From Kitasatospora phosalacinea (GTDB lineage: Bacteria; Actinomycetota; Actinomycetes; Streptomycetales; Streptomycetaceae), in contig NZ_JNYE01000093.1 in NCBI RefSeq assembly GCF_000717185.1, forward strand, positions 1-64,000: a DNA stretch of 64,000 nucleotides, given 5' to 3'. Made by a program: the position numbers and the translations under genes. Shown one piece after another: positions 44,071 to 53,279 of the stretch (its first letter is position 1; each line of letters begins with the position of its first letter). The notes beneath the pieces were generated by a model, which saw nothing but the letters and a program-made list of their open reading frames with translations, was not told the origin of the DNA and did not search any database.

Positions 44071-44634
44071 ATGAGCGCACGCAGAGCGGAGCCCCAGACC
44101 GCCACCGAACTCGGCATCGCCGAACAGGTGGCCGTCTACCAGCGGGAATTCCCCACCGTGGACCCGCAGGTGGAGACGATCGTCTCCACCCTCTCCCGGC
44201 TCGCCCGCCGGATGAACGTGGCGTACGGCCGCCAGTTGGCCACCCTCGGCATCACCTCCGCCGAGTGGGAGGTGCTCAAGGCGCTGGTGTTCGCGGGCGC
44301 CCCGTACCGGCTGGGCCCGGGCGAGCTGGCCAAGCGGCTCGGCCTGACCCCGGCCGCGATGACCCACCGGATCGACCGGATGGTCGCCGAGGGCCTGGTC
44401 ACCCGGGACCGCGACGAGGCCAACCGGGTCCGGGTGATCGTCGAGCTGACCGCCGAGGGCCGCGACAAGTGGCTGGAGCTGATGCGGATGGCCGCCGTCT
44501 TCGAGGCCGACCTGCTCCAGGACGTGCCCGGCGGGGACCGCCCCGAGCTGGCCGCCACCCTGACCCGGATGCTGCGCCGGATCGAGGAGACCCAGCCGGA
44601 CGCCCTGGGCCGCACCGACGACCTGACCTGCTGA
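44071..44634 (+). CDS. MarR-family transcriptional regulator
   Basis: 187 residues. The winged HTH lies at about 65-130: GPGELAKRLGLTPAAMTHRI, then DRMVAEGLVTRDRDEANR with the wing DANR-type basic loop, and VELTAEGRDKW. N- and C-terminal helices form the dimer. The start is ATG at 44071. Divergent from the MFS exporter; likely represses it until a drug-like ligand binds. A strong hairpin follows. Confidence 0.87.
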   Translation: MSARRAEPQTATELGIAEQVAVYQREFPTVDPQVETIVSTLSRLARRMNVAYGRQLATLGITSAEWEVLKALVFAGAPYRLGPGELAKRLGLTPAAMTHRIDRMVAEGLVTRDRDEANRVRVIVELTAEGRDKWLELMRMAAVFEADLLQDVPGGDRPELAATLTRMLRRIEETQPDALGRTDDLTC

Positions 44635-44678
44635 CCGGTCGGCCACCCCCACCCGGCGGGAGAACGGGAAAAGCGGAC

Positions 44679-44714
44679 GAGGGGCGCGGGGAGATCCCTC
44701 TCCTCGCGCCCCTC
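44679..44714. terminator. Strong hairpin terminator
   Basis: GAGGGGCGCGGGGAGA and TCTCCTCGCGCCCCTC form a near-perfect 16-bp stem around TCCC. It sits between convergent marR and chitinase genes. Confidence 0.7.
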
Positions 44715-44747
44715 GCGGGGTTCAGCTCAGCCGATCAGTGGAGTCGA

Positions 44748-46553
44748 TCAGCAGGCGCCGTTGTCGGTCCAGACGCCCCACTGGCCGCTCAGGCTCGGGT
44801 CCTCGTTGGTGGTCCACCACTTGTTGGTGTAGTAGTGGCCCTTCCAGGAGACCTTGGTCGGGGTGGCGTACACGGTGGCGGCGTTCCAGCTCGGGGCACC
44901 GGAGCAGGTGCCGGTCGAGGCGGAGGCCGACGCGGAGACCGAGGCCGACGCGGAGGCCGACGCGGAGGCCGACGCGGACGCGGACGGGCTGGCCGACTGC
45001 GAGGCGGAGGCCGAGGCCGACGGGGAGGCCGACTGGGTCGGGGCGGCCGGGCAGTTCGCGGCGGAGCCGTTGGTGGCGGTCACCGTCTTGTCGAACAGCG
45101 CGGTCTGGGTGCCCAGGTCGTACATCGAGAACATGAACGAGCCGCCGAGGCCGTTGCAGTGCGCGTAGTCGAGCTTGGCCTGGATGGACTGCGCGTTCTC
45201 GCCGGACCAGAAGGTGGTGCCGTCGTAGAAGTAGGCGGCCTTCGCGGCGTCGTCCCAGTAGGTGTAGCTGGGGTTGTCGACGAAGCCGTTCAGCTCCTTG
45301 TACATCTTGATGCCGGCGACGCCGCCGGAGTAGGTGCCGCCGGGGGCCGGGGCGGACGCCTTCTGGAACAGGCCGTGGGTGGTGCCGGCCGAGACGCCGG
45401 TCCAGCCGCGGTAGTAGAACGGGACGCCGACGTTGATCTTCTTCGCCGGGAAGCCGCCGGGGATGCCGTACTGCGGGTCACCCACGGTGTAGGCCTTGAC
45501 CGCCGCGTCCACCGAGTACTTGCCGTTGCCACCCGGGACGGGGTTCATCGGGTCGTTCGGGTTGGTGTAGATCGGGGCCTGGTGGTTGGTCGGGCCCTGG
45601 GCCTCCCAACCGCCGTGCATGTCGTACGTCATGATGTCCAGGAAGGTCAGGTACTGACCGATCTTGTCCGTCTCGACGTTCTTGATCTTGTCCTGGCCGG
45701 CGCCGACCGCGGCCGCGAGGCCGTAGGTGCGGCCGTCCGCCTTGGTCTGGGCGTCCAGCTGGCTGCGGAACTCGGCGAGCAGCGCGGTGAAGTTCTGCTT
45801 GTCGTTGGGCGAGGCGTGGTTGCCGGTGTGGCCGCCGCCGCCCGGGTACTCCCAGTCCAGGTCGAAGCCGTCGAAGATGCCGGCCGCGGTGCCCGCGCCG
45901 CCGTAGCCGCCCTCGACGGGCAGGTTGCCCTTGATGAACATGTCGACGCAGGAGGAGACGAACTTCTTGCGCGCGGCGTCGCTGGCCGACACGTCGGAGA
46001 AGTACTTCGAGTAGGTCCAGCCGCCGATCGACATCAGGACCTTGAGGTTCGGGTTCTTCGCCTTCAGCTTCTTCAGCTGGTTGAAGTTGCCGACGATCGG
46101 CTGGTTCCAGGTGTCGCCCACGCCGTCGACCGAGATGTCGGCGCCGAAGCTCTTCTGGTAGTCGGCGAAGGAGTCGCCCGCGCCGTCACCGGCGTTGGGG
46201 TCGTCCTCGTTCTGCGACGCGGCCTTGTTGGCCTCGAAGCAGGTGCCGTTGGTCGGGTGGATGTTCGCGAAGTCGTAGATGATGTAGTCGAGCTTCCCGG
46301 CGGCGCCCGTGTCCTGCATCGTCTTGAGGTAGTACGCGTTCGAGTAGATCGACCACTGGTCGAAGTACGCGACCTTGATGCCGCCGCTGGTGGCCGGGGC
46401 GCCCGTCGAGTTGGTCGGCGCGGCCTGGGCGGTGCCGCCGGTCAGCGCCAGGGTGCCGCCGAGCAGCAGGGAGGCCGCGGTGCCGGCCGCGAGGGCGGCC
46501 CAGCTCTTCGGCCGCCGCCGCGCGGGCGACTGGGGGGAAACGGAACGAAGCAT
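44748..46553 (-). CDS. Secreted GH18 chitinase with C-terminal CBM5/12
   Basis: 601 residues. A long signal peptide (RRRPKSWAALAAG, then ASLLLGGTLALTGGTAQA) is followed by the GH18 barrel. The catalytic motif DGFDLDWEYPG carries the proton-donor Glu; VLMSIGGWTYSKYF is the SxGG motif. A Ser/Ala-rich linker (SASASAS) leads to a CBM5/12 chitin-binding domain (about 550-601) with aromatic YYTNKWWTTNEDP. Retaining endochitinase expected. ATG at 46553 with AGGAG. DasR-type sites lie upstream. Order catalytic-then-binding is the reverse of many streptomycete GH18 enzymes. Confidence 0.92.
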   Translation of the reverse strand: MLRSVSPQSPARRRPKSWAALAAGTAASLLLGGTLALTGGTAQAAPTNSTGAPATSGGIKVAYFDQWSIYSNAYYLKTMQDTGAAGKLDYIIYDFANIHPTNGTCFEANKAASQNEDDPNAGDGAGDSFADYQKSFGADISVDGVGDTWNQPIVGNFNQLKKLKAKNPNLKVLMSIGGWTYSKYFSDVSASDAARKKFVSSCVDMFIKGNLPVEGGYGGAGTAAGIFDGFDLDWEYPGGGGHTGNHASPNDKQNFTALLAEFRSQLDAQTKADGRTYGLAAAVGAGQDKIKNVETDKIGQYLTFLDIMTYDMHGGWEAQGPTNHQAPIYTNPNDPMNPVPGGNGKYSVDAAVKAYTVGDPQYGIPGGFPAKKINVGVPFYYRGWTGVSAGTTHGLFQKASAPAPGGTYSGGVAGIKMYKELNGFVDNPSYTYWDDAAKAAYFYDGTTFWSGENAQSIQAKLDYAHCNGLGGSFMFSMYDLGTQTALFDKTVTATNGSAANCPAAPTQSASPSASASASQSASPSASASASASASASASVSASASASTGTCSGAPSWNAATVYATPTKVSWKGHYYTNKWWTTNEDPSLSGQWGVWTDNGAC

Positions 46554-46687
46554 GGCTGCGAGACTCCTGGTTGTGGGGGTCCTGCCGAGTCCGGGCGCGA
46601 AACCGTGCGAGGTGGGGTCGCACGACCTGGACATGACAGGGGAATCGAGCGTTGGCCTGCACAAACACCAGGTGCGGGTAAGCCGAA

Positions 46688-46719
46688 CCGGCGCCGGTGG
46701 TCTAAACCACCGGCGCCGG
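46688..46719. promoter_or_regulatory. 32-bp perfect-arm palindrome containing a dre-like (DasR) site
   Basis: CCGGCGCCGGTGGT (46688-46701), CTAA, ACCACCGGCGCCGG (46706-46719). The centre, TGGTCTAAACCA, matches the DasR element TGGTCTAGACCA at 11 of 12 positions. It lies 135 bp upstream of the chitinase start. Confidence 0.7.
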
Positions 46720-46750
46720 CCCAGGGGCTCCCTGCACCTGTCAAGTAAAA

Positions 46751-46762
46751 TGGACTAGACCA
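46751..46762. promoter_or_regulatory. Second dre-like site in the chitinase promoter
   Basis: TGGACTAGACCA differs from the DasR core TGGTCTAGACCA at one position. It is 52 bp from the first site. On the minus strand TTGACA follows (forward TGTCAA, 46739-46744), a probable -35 box for the chitinase gene. Chitinase genes of Streptomyces are known to carry paired 12-bp repeats of this kind. Confidence 0.7.
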
Positions 46763-46820
46763 ACTCGGCCGTCAAGAGCGGGATCTCACGCTTACGCCAC
46801 GCTTAAGGTTCGGTGTCCGG

Positions 46821-47339
46821 TCAGTACCGCAGGGCGTTGGCCACCACGGGAGTCACCTCGCCCTCCAGCGAACGGTTGCTCTCCGCCGTGGCCTGCGCGG
46901 ACGCCCCCGCCGCCACCTCCGGCACGTTCACCACCACCGCGTCGAGCAGGTTCCCCGACCCGTCGTCGAAGTTGACCTGAATCGTGTACTTGCCGGACTG
47001 CGAACCGTGGTTGGTGATCTTCAGCGGCACCGACAGCTTCCCGTCCGAACCGGTGGTGGCGGTGCCGAGCTCCACGTCGTCCTTCGCGTCCAGCCCGCCC
47101 TTCACGCTCGCCAGCGCCGAGGACGCGGCGGCCTGCGCCGAGGCGCCCAGCGAGGCCGCGGCCGAGCCGATCGCCGCCGTGGCCGAGGAGGCCGCCGAGG
47201 CCACCGCCGACTTGGCGCCCTCCAGCGCCGAGGACGCCGCCGGGGACGGCGAGCCGTCCGAGGAGCAGCCCGCCAGGGCCGCGCCGCCCAGCAGGACGGC
47301 GGCCGCCCATCCGGCAGCGGCCCGCATCGATCGCTTCAT
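46821..47339 (-). CDS. Small lipoprotein of unknown function
   Basis: 172 residues. Lipobox LAGC at the end of AAVLLGGAALAGCSS (Cys about 25). An Ala/Ser-rich helix-forming region (ASSATAAIGSAAASLGAS) precedes an 80-residue beta domain with VPLKITNHGSQSGKYTIQVN, which resembles FxLYD-type domains. Role unknown. The start is ATG at 47339. Upstream of the chitinase gene on the same strand but with a separate promoter region between. Confidence 0.75.
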   Translation of the reverse strand: MKRSMRAAAGWAAAVLLGGAALAGCSSDGSPSPAASSALEGAKSAVASAASSATAAIGSAAASLGASAQAAASSALASVKGGLDAKDDVELGTATTGSDGKLSVPLKITNHGSQSGKYTIQVNFDDGSGNLLDAVVVNVPEVAAGASAQATAESNRSLEGEVTPVVANALRY

Positions 47340-47468
47340 CAGTGGAGATCCCTTCGCTCGTGAACGTCCGTGGGTGCTCGCAGGAGCCGTGAACAGCCGG
47401 CCGGGCCGGGCGGAACGGGGGACGGGCCGGGGCGGGACGGGGGCGGGGCGGGACGAGGGCGGGCGGGC

Positions 47469-48032
<564 letters not shown>

Positions 48033-48147
48033 GGTGTTGCCCCTGGTGTGGAAGAGAAGACTTAGCGCCCATCCCATCGCGTGCACCGGCCCCGTTCGAC
48101 CCGGCGAACCCATCCGGGCGACGCGCGCAAGGAGACTGGAGGACCCG

Positions 48148-48465
48148 ATGCCCACCGCACCGCAGCCGCCCGAGTACGTCCTGCACGGCGAGCGGGTCGC
48201 CGACGAGCCGTCCTTCTGGGGGGAGCTGGGCCGCGCCGTGCAGGCCCCCGACGGCTACTACGGCCGCAACCTGGACGCCCTGGCCGACTGCCTGCGCGGC
48301 GGCTTCGGGCCCGAGCCGCCGTTCGTGCTGGTCTGGCAGCGGGCGATGGTCTCCGCGCAGGCCCTGACCCGCCGGGTGACCGGCCCCGACGAGGAGGAGC
48401 GCTCCTACTTCGACGCGGTCCTCGACGTGCTGCGCCAGGGTGGCGTCACCGTTCGGCTGCGCTGA
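48148..48465 (+). CDS. Barstar-family RNase inhibitor
   Basis: 105 residues. The family core SFWGELGRAVQAPDGYYGRN, then LDALADCLRGG, matches barstar, whose second helix plugs the barnase active site; Asp and Gly/Tyr residues of that helix are present. The C-terminal VLDVLRQGGVTVRLR is the last helix and strand. ATG at 48148 behind GGAGG. No ribonuclease gene is near, so the partner, if any, is elsewhere. Followed by marC after 17 bases. Confidence 0.85.
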   Translation: MPTAPQPPEYVLHGERVADEPSFWGELGRAVQAPDGYYGRNLDALADCLRGGFGPEPPFVLVWQRAMVSAQALTRRVTGPDEEERSYFDAVLDVLRQGGVTVRLR

Positions 48466-48482
48466 CGGCCCATCATGGGCGC

Positions 48483-49121
48483 ATGTCGGCGATCACCCTG
48501 AGCACCGTCTTCGTCACCTTCTTCGCCGTGGTCGGCCCGCCCAAGGTGCTGCTCGCGTTCGCGCAGCTCAGCCAGAGCCGCACCCCGGCCGAGCTGCGCA
48601 AGCTCACCCTGGTGTCCTCGCTGGTCGCGGCCGTGGTCGGCCTGGTGCTGGCCTACAGCGCGGACTTCACGGCCGCGCTGTTCCACATCTCCGACCAGTC
48701 GCTGCAGATCGCCGGCGGGGTGATCTTCTTCATCTACGCGGTGGCCCTGGTCCTCGGCATCCACCTCGGCGGCAGCAGGGAGGACGCCCACCTCGCCAAC
48801 CCGCTGGCCGACGGCATCCGCGAACTGCTGCTGCCGTACGTGGCCAGCCCGCTGGCGATCACCGCCCTGCTGGTCGAGTCGCTGACCCGGGACACCCTGG
48901 GCTGGCACTCCACCGTCGCCGCCATGTACGTGGCGGTGATCGCGGTGGACTGCCTGTGCGTCCTGCTGCTGGCCCCCCTGCTGCGGGCCAGCCGCCGCAC
49001 CTCGCTGGAGGTCCTGTCCCGGCTGCTGGGCCTGCTGCTGGCGGCGGTCGGCGTGGAGATGGTGCTGTACGGGCTGGAGAGCCTGGGCGTGCACCTGGCC
49101 GAGTCGAAGAACGGCCACTGA
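48483..49121 (+). CDS. MarC-family integral membrane protein
   Basis: 212 residues with six helices. Family marks: TFFAVVGPPKVLLAFAQLSQ and ADGIRELLLPYVASPLAITA, close to the MarC pattern (NP-x-G near helix 1, P-x-a-P-x-t near helix 4). No function is established for the family. The ATG at 48483 follows the barstar stop by 17 bases, so the two may share a message. The stop codon directly abuts the stop of the convergent Lrp gene. Confidence 0.82.
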   Translation: MSAITLSTVFVTFFAVVGPPKVLLAFAQLSQSRTPAELRKLTLVSSLVAAVVGLVLAYSADFTAALFHISDQSLQIAGGVIFFIYAVALVLGIHLGGSREDAHLANPLADGIRELLLPYVASPLAITALLVESLTRDTLGWHSTVAAMYVAVIAVDCLCVLLLAPLLRASRRTSLEVLSRLLGLLLAAVGVEMVLYGLESLGVHLAESKNGH

Positions 49122-49553
49122 TCAGGGGCTGAGCGGCCGCCAGGGCACCGGGCTGGACAGGATCATCGAGCTGGTCGGCTGCCCGTAGCCGCCGAGCCGG
49201 TCGGTCAGCCGCTCGAAGGCGGGCATGTCCGGCACCCCGACCAGCAGCACGCAGCACGCCCCGCCGGTGACCCGGTGCAGTTGGAACACCTCCGGCCAGG
49301 CGGCCACCTCCGGGTCGCGCAGCAGGCAGCGCACCCCGTAGCACTCCACCGTGACCAGCGCCATCACCGCCGCCCCGGCCTTCGCCGGGGCCAGGTGGGC
49401 GTGGTAGCCGGTGATCACGCCGTCCGCCTCCAGCCGTCGCACCCGCTCCGCGACGGCCGGCGGGGAGAGGTTCACCCGGCGCGACAGCTCGTTGTACGAC
49501 AGCCGCGCGTCGGCCTGCAGTTCGGCCAGCAGCAGGCGGTCCACCGCGTCCAC
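49122..49553 (-). CDS. Lrp/AsnC-family regulator of kynurenine genes
   Basis: 143 residues. HTH at about 5-50: LSYNELSRRVNLSPPAVAER, then VRRLEADGVITGYHAHL. The C-terminal RAM domain (about 65-140) has VTGGACCVLLVGVPDMPAFE. GTG at 49553 with AAGGAG. Divergent from the tryptophan dioxygenase gene, 165 bp apart; in this family such neighbours are usually activated by the amino acid or its product, here tryptophan or kynurenine (inference). Confidence 0.87.
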   Translation of the reverse strand: MDAVDRLLLAELQADARLSYNELSRRVNLSPPAVAERVRRLEADGVITGYHAHLAPAKAGAAVMALVTVECYGVRCLLRDPEVAAWPEVFQLHRVTGGACCVLLVGVPDMPAFERLTDRLGGYGQPTSSMILSSPVPWRPLSP

Positions 49554-49718
49554 GGCGGCTCCTTCACGATCGTCAGGCGATCGGGGCCGAACGCCTCGCG
49601 AACGAAAGGCGGGTGCCCCCATCCGGGCTACGACGCCCATTCAAGAGCAGGGCGCCGCGCCGCACAATGGTGTCCGCCCGCCGCACCCCGGGCGGGCGGA
49701 CCCGAGGAGGTACCGGCC

Positions 49719-50546
49719 ATGACCGGCCAGACCCACCGACCCCACCTGCGGTTCGACCCCGAGCAGAGCCCCGGCGCGGCCACCCCGTACGCCCGGTACG
49801 TGCACCTGGCCGAGCTGCACGCGCTGCAGCGGCCGCGCAGCGAGGAGCCCGCGGAGTACTCGTTCATCGTCACCACCCAGGTGATGGAGCTGCTGTTCGA
49901 CCTGCTGCACCACGACTGGACCGCCGCCCGCACCGCCCTGCGCGCCGACGACCTGGACGCCGCGCTGGCCGCGCTGCGCCGCGGGCAGCACACCCAGGAC
50001 GTGCTGACCGGCTCCTGGGACCTGCTGGCCACCATGACGCCCGCCGAGTTCGGCGCCTTCCGCCCGGCCCTGGGCGAGGCGTCCGGCTTCCAGTCCTCGG
50101 CCTTCCTGCGGCTGGAGTTCCTGCTCGGCAACCGCAGCGAGGGCCTGCTGGAGATGTACCGGGACTCCCCCGCCGAGTACGACGAGCTGTTCGCCGCGCT
50201 GCGCACCCCCGGCCTGTACGACGAGGCGCTGGCCGTGCTGGCCCGGCGCGGCCTGGCGGTGCCCGCGAAGCCGGTCACCGCCAGGCACCGGCACGACGAG
50301 GCGGTCGAGGCCGCCTGGCGGGCCGTCTACACCGATCCGCAGCTGGCCGACCTGGTGCGGCTGGGCGAGGCCCTGCTGGACACCGCCGAGCGCGTCACCC
50401 GCTGGCGCCAGCGCCACTACTCCGCCGTCAAGCGCACCATGGGCGGCAAGCCCGGCACCGGCGGCTCCAGCGGCCTGAGCTGGCTGAAGCAGTCCGCCGA
50501 CCAGGACGTCTTCCCCGAACTGTGGGCCGTCCGCAACGACCTCTGA
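49719..50546 (+). CDS. kynA: Tryptophan 2,3-dioxygenase
   Basis: 275 residues. Haem enzyme opening the indole ring of tryptophan to N-formylkynurenine. Seen: YVHLAELHALQRPRSEEPAE near the N-terminus, FIVTTQVMELLFDLLHHD, GFQSSAFLRLEFLLGNR, the proximal haem His in WRQRHYSAVKRTMGGKPGTG and SSGLSWLK. Start ATG with GAGGAGG. Followed after 19 bases by kynureninase; no arylformamidase gene is nearby. Confidence 0.92.
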   Translation: MTGQTHRPHLRFDPEQSPGAATPYARYVHLAELHALQRPRSEEPAEYSFIVTTQVMELLFDLLHHDWTAARTALRADDLDAALAALRRGQHTQDVLTGSWDLLATMTPAEFGAFRPALGEASGFQSSAFLRLEFLLGNRSEGLLEMYRDSPAEYDELFAALRTPGLYDEALAVLARRGLAVPAKPVTARHRHDEAVEAAWRAVYTDPQLADLVRLGEALLDTAERVTRWRQRHYSAVKRTMGGKPGTGGSSGLSWLKQSADQDVFPELWAVRNDL

Positions 50547-50565
50547 GCACCCCGGGAGCAATGCC

Positions 50566-51795
50566 GTGACCCCCACCCGCGAGCAGTGCGCGGCCCGCGA
50601 CGCCGCCGATCCGCTGCACGCCCTGCGCGCCGAGTTCGACCTCCCCGCCGGGGTGCTCTACCTCGACGGCAACTCGCTGGGCGCGCTGCCCCGCCGCACC
50701 CCCGGCCACCTGGCGAGGGTGGTGGCCGACGAGTGGGGCACCGGGCTGATCCGCTCCTGGAACGAGGCCGGCTGGTTCCACCAGCCCGGTCGGCTCGGCG
50801 ACCGGCTCGGCGCCCACCTGCTCGGCGCCGCGCCCGGGCAGGTGGTGGTCTGCGACTCCACCTCGGTCAACCTGTTCAAGGTGCTGGGCGCGGCCCTGCG
50901 GCTGCGCCCGGGCCGCCCGGCGCTGCTCGCCGAGCGGCACGCCTTCCCCACCGACCTGTACATCGCCGACGGCCTGAGCGCCCTGCACCCCGGCGCCCGG
51001 CCGGTGCTGCTGGACTCCGCCGCCCAGCTGGACGCCGTGCTGGACTCCGAGGCCGCCGTGGTGCTGCTCTCGCACGTCGACTACCGCACCGGCGAGCTGC
51101 TCGACATGGCGGCCGTCACCGAGCGGATCCACGCCGCCGGGGCGCTCGCCGTCTGGGACCTGTGCCACACCGCGGGCGCGCTGCCGGTCGAACTGGACGC
51201 GGCGGGCGCCGACTTCGCCGTCGGCTGCGGCTACAAGTACCTCAACGGCGGCCCGGGCGCGCCCGCCTTCCTGTACGCCGCGGCCCGCCACCAGGCGGAC
51301 GCCCGGCAGCCGCTGACCGGCTGGTTCGGGCACGCCCGGCAGTTCGACTTCGAGCCCGGCTACCGGCCCGCCGAGGGCGTCACCCGCTTCCTGACCGGCA
51401 CCCCGCCGATCCTCGGCCTGGCCGCGCTGGAGGCCGCGCTGGAGGTCTGGGAGCTGGCCGACCCGGCCGCCGTCCGCGCCAAGAGCCTCGAACTGTCCGA
51501 CCTGTTCCTGGAGCTGACCGCCGACCTGGACGTCGAACCGGTCACCCCGCGGGAGCACGCCCGGCGCGGCAGCCAGGTCGCGCTGCGGCACCCCGGCGGC
51601 TACGCGGTGGTCCAGGCGCTGATCGCCCGCGGCGTGGTCGGCGACTTCCGCGCCCCCGACCTGATGCGCTTCGGCTTCACCCCGCTCTACCTCTCCCGCA
51701 CCGACGTGCACGACGCCGCGGCCGCGCTGCGCGAGGTGCTGGCGAGCGGCGAGTGGCGCGCGGAGCGCTTCGCCCGCCGCGGCGAGGTCACCTGA
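50566..51795 (+). CDS. kynU: Kynureninase
   Basis: 409 residues, PLP enzyme making anthranilate and alanine from kynurenine. Seen: LYLDGNSLGALPR, WNEAGWFHQPGRLGDRLGAH, VVCDSTSVNLFKVL, VWDLCHTAGALPVEL, the PLP Lys in GCGYKYLNGGPGAPAF, and GWFGHARQFDF. The GTG start follows GGGAG. Second gene of the kyn operon. Anthranilate made here could feed tryptophan-derived secondary metabolism; that is inference. A 36-nt hairpin follows. Confidence 0.93.
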   Translation: MTPTREQCAARDAADPLHALRAEFDLPAGVLYLDGNSLGALPRRTPGHLARVVADEWGTGLIRSWNEAGWFHQPGRLGDRLGAHLLGAAPGQVVVCDSTSVNLFKVLGAALRLRPGRPALLAERHAFPTDLYIADGLSALHPGARPVLLDSAAQLDAVLDSEAAVVLLSHVDYRTGELLDMAAVTERIHAAGALAVWDLCHTAGALPVELDAAGADFAVGCGYKYLNGGPGAPAFLYAAARHQADARQPLTGWFGHARQFDFEPGYRPAEGVTRFLTGTPPILGLAALEAALEVWELADPAAVRAKSLELSDLFLELTADLDVEPVTPREHARRGSQVALRHPGGYAVVQALIARGVVGDFRAPDLMRFGFTPLYLSRTDVHDAAAALREVLASGEWRAERFARRGEVT

Positions 51796-51814
51796 CGGCC
51801 CGTCCGCGCACGCC

Positions 51815-51850
51815 GGGACGGCCGGAGCCCCGCGGGGCTCCGGCCGTCCC
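51815..51850. terminator. Perfect 17-bp stem terminator
   Basis: GGGACGGCCGGAGCCCC, loop GC, GGGGCTCCGGCCGTCCC. It lies between convergent kynU and the LPDTG surface-protein gene and probably ends both. Confidence 0.8.
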
Positions 51851-51866
51851 GGTTCCTGCCGTGCGG

Positions 51867-53279
51867 CTAGCTGTGGCGACCCCGGTTGCGGCGGGCCAGC
51901 GCGATCACGGCGCCGCCCAGGCCCAGCAGCACCGCGGCGGCCCCGGCCGCCGGGGCGACCAGGTCACCGCCGCCGGTGTCCGGCAGCGGGTGCGGCGGGC
52001 GGGTCCTGCTGCCGGTCGGCTCGGGCGTGCTCTGGCTCGGCGACGGCTCGGGGGTGGTCTGGCTCGGCGACGGCTCCGGCGTGGTCTCGCTCGGCGACGG
52101 GGACGGGCTGTCCGACGGCGAAGGGCTCGGGCTGTCCGACGGGCTGGGGCTCGGGGACGGGGACGGGGACGGGGACGGGGACGGCGACGGGCTCTCGCCG
52201 CAGACCGGCAGGTCGCCGTTGAACGGGTAGTTGTGGATCTCGGTGCCCGCGCTGCCCTGCTGCAGCAGGTTGCCCGCCAGGTAGGCGCGGCCGTTGGTGC
52301 CGGGGTTGGACAGGGTGGTGTTGCTCGCCGGGTTGCCGGTCATGATCGAGCCCTGCCACTGGGCGGTGCCGATCACCGACACGTTCGTCGCGGTCGGGAA
52401 GTTCCACATCAGGTTCGGCCGCAGCACCGTCAGCGGGTCGTCGACCGCGCCGGTGCCGCTGCTGGTGTTGACCGTGACGTCGCTGCCCGTCATGTTGACG
52501 ATCACCGTGGCGCCGGTCGGGATGCCGGCGAACGAGATCTGCCGGATGCCGCCGTCCGTGCCGATGTTCTGGCCGTAGTTGAACACCTGCCGGGCGCTGG
52601 TGCCGTCGCCGGTGAAGGTGACCGTGGTGCCGTCGTCCACCACCGTGCCGGTGGCCGTCTGCTGGGCCATGCAGGCGGAGTCGTTCTCGATGACCGTCCG
52701 CAGCGGCTCGAACTGGTCGATCCGGGTCGGGTCCTGGATCGCCTGGCCGGTCGGGGTGATGTCGTAGGCGCCGGTCAGCGTGGTGCCGTAGACCAGGTTG
52801 CCCCACAGCGCCGCGGGCGGGTTGGCGAAGAAGTCGGTGCCGCCGATGAACAGCCGGCTGGGGTTCTCCTGCGAGTTGTCCATGGCGACCGAGCCGCCCA
52901 CCGTGACGTGGTCCGAGCCGTTCGGCGGGGTGACCATCGAGCCGACGCCCACCACGCCCATGTTGAACGCGCCGCCGATGGCCTTGTTGATGTCGAGGTT
53001 GCCGAGGATCGCGATCTTGCCCTCGGCCTCGGCCGCGTTCTGCCGCACGAGGTAGTTGCCGCCGACGAAGATGTTGAGCGAGGCGTCCGCCCCGTTGAAG
53101 GGGCCGGTGTGCGGCGGGTCCCACTGGCTCGGGCAGCTCGGGCCCGAGCACGGGCCCAGCGGCGGTGCCATCTGGTCGGCCTGGCCGACCGCGGCCATGG
53201 TGATCAGCGGAGCGGCGGCGAGTGCCGCCACCACCGCGAAGCGGAGCAGTGGGTTCTTGCCACGGACGCCGTGTCGCAC
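51867..53279 (-). CDS. Choice-of-anchor A surface protein with LPDTG sorting signal
   Basis: 470 residues. Signal peptide (FAVVAALAAAPLITMAAVGQA). A choice-of-anchor A domain of about 300 residues has NIFVGGNYLVRQNAAEAEGK, IAILGNLDINKA and QWQGSIMTGNP. A Ser-Pro repeat (about 390-430, encoded by tandem GGGGAC units) and TTPEPSPSQ repeats follow. The end is a complete sorting signal: LPDTGGG, a helix (AAAVLLGLGGAVIALA) and RRNRGRHS. Expected to be linked to the wall by a sortase. GTG 53279 is chosen by ribosome-site spacing (AGAGGGG); GTG 53285 is possible. Confidence 0.85.
   Translation of the reverse strand: MRHGVRGKNPLLRFAVVAALAAAPLITMAAVGQADQMAPPLGPCSGPSCPSQWDPPHTGPFNGADASLNIFVGGNYLVRQNAAEAEGKIAILGNLDINKAIGGAFNMGVVGVGSMVTPPNGSDHVTVGGSVAMDNSQENPSRLFIGGTDFFANPPAALWGNLVYGTTLTGAYDITPTGQAIQDPTRIDQFEPLRTVIENDSACMAQQTATGTVVDDGTTVTFTGDGTSARQVFNYGQNIGTDGGIRQISFAGIPTGATVIVNMTGSDVTVNTSSGTGAVDDPLTVLRPNLMWNFPTATNVSVIGTAQWQGSIMTGNPASNTTLSNPGTNGRAYLAGNLLQQGSAGTEIHNYPFNGDLPVCGESPSPSPSPSPSPSPSPSPSDSPSPSPSDSPSPSPSETTPEPSPSQTTPEPSPSQSTPEPTGSRTRPPHPLPDTGGGDLVAPAAGAAAVLLGLGGAVIALARRNRGRHS

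Noticed and set aside
42644..44634. Resistance pair belonging to the lanthipeptide system
   Set aside because: It is 25 kb away with its own divergent control; sharing a repeat copy nearby is not evidence of function.
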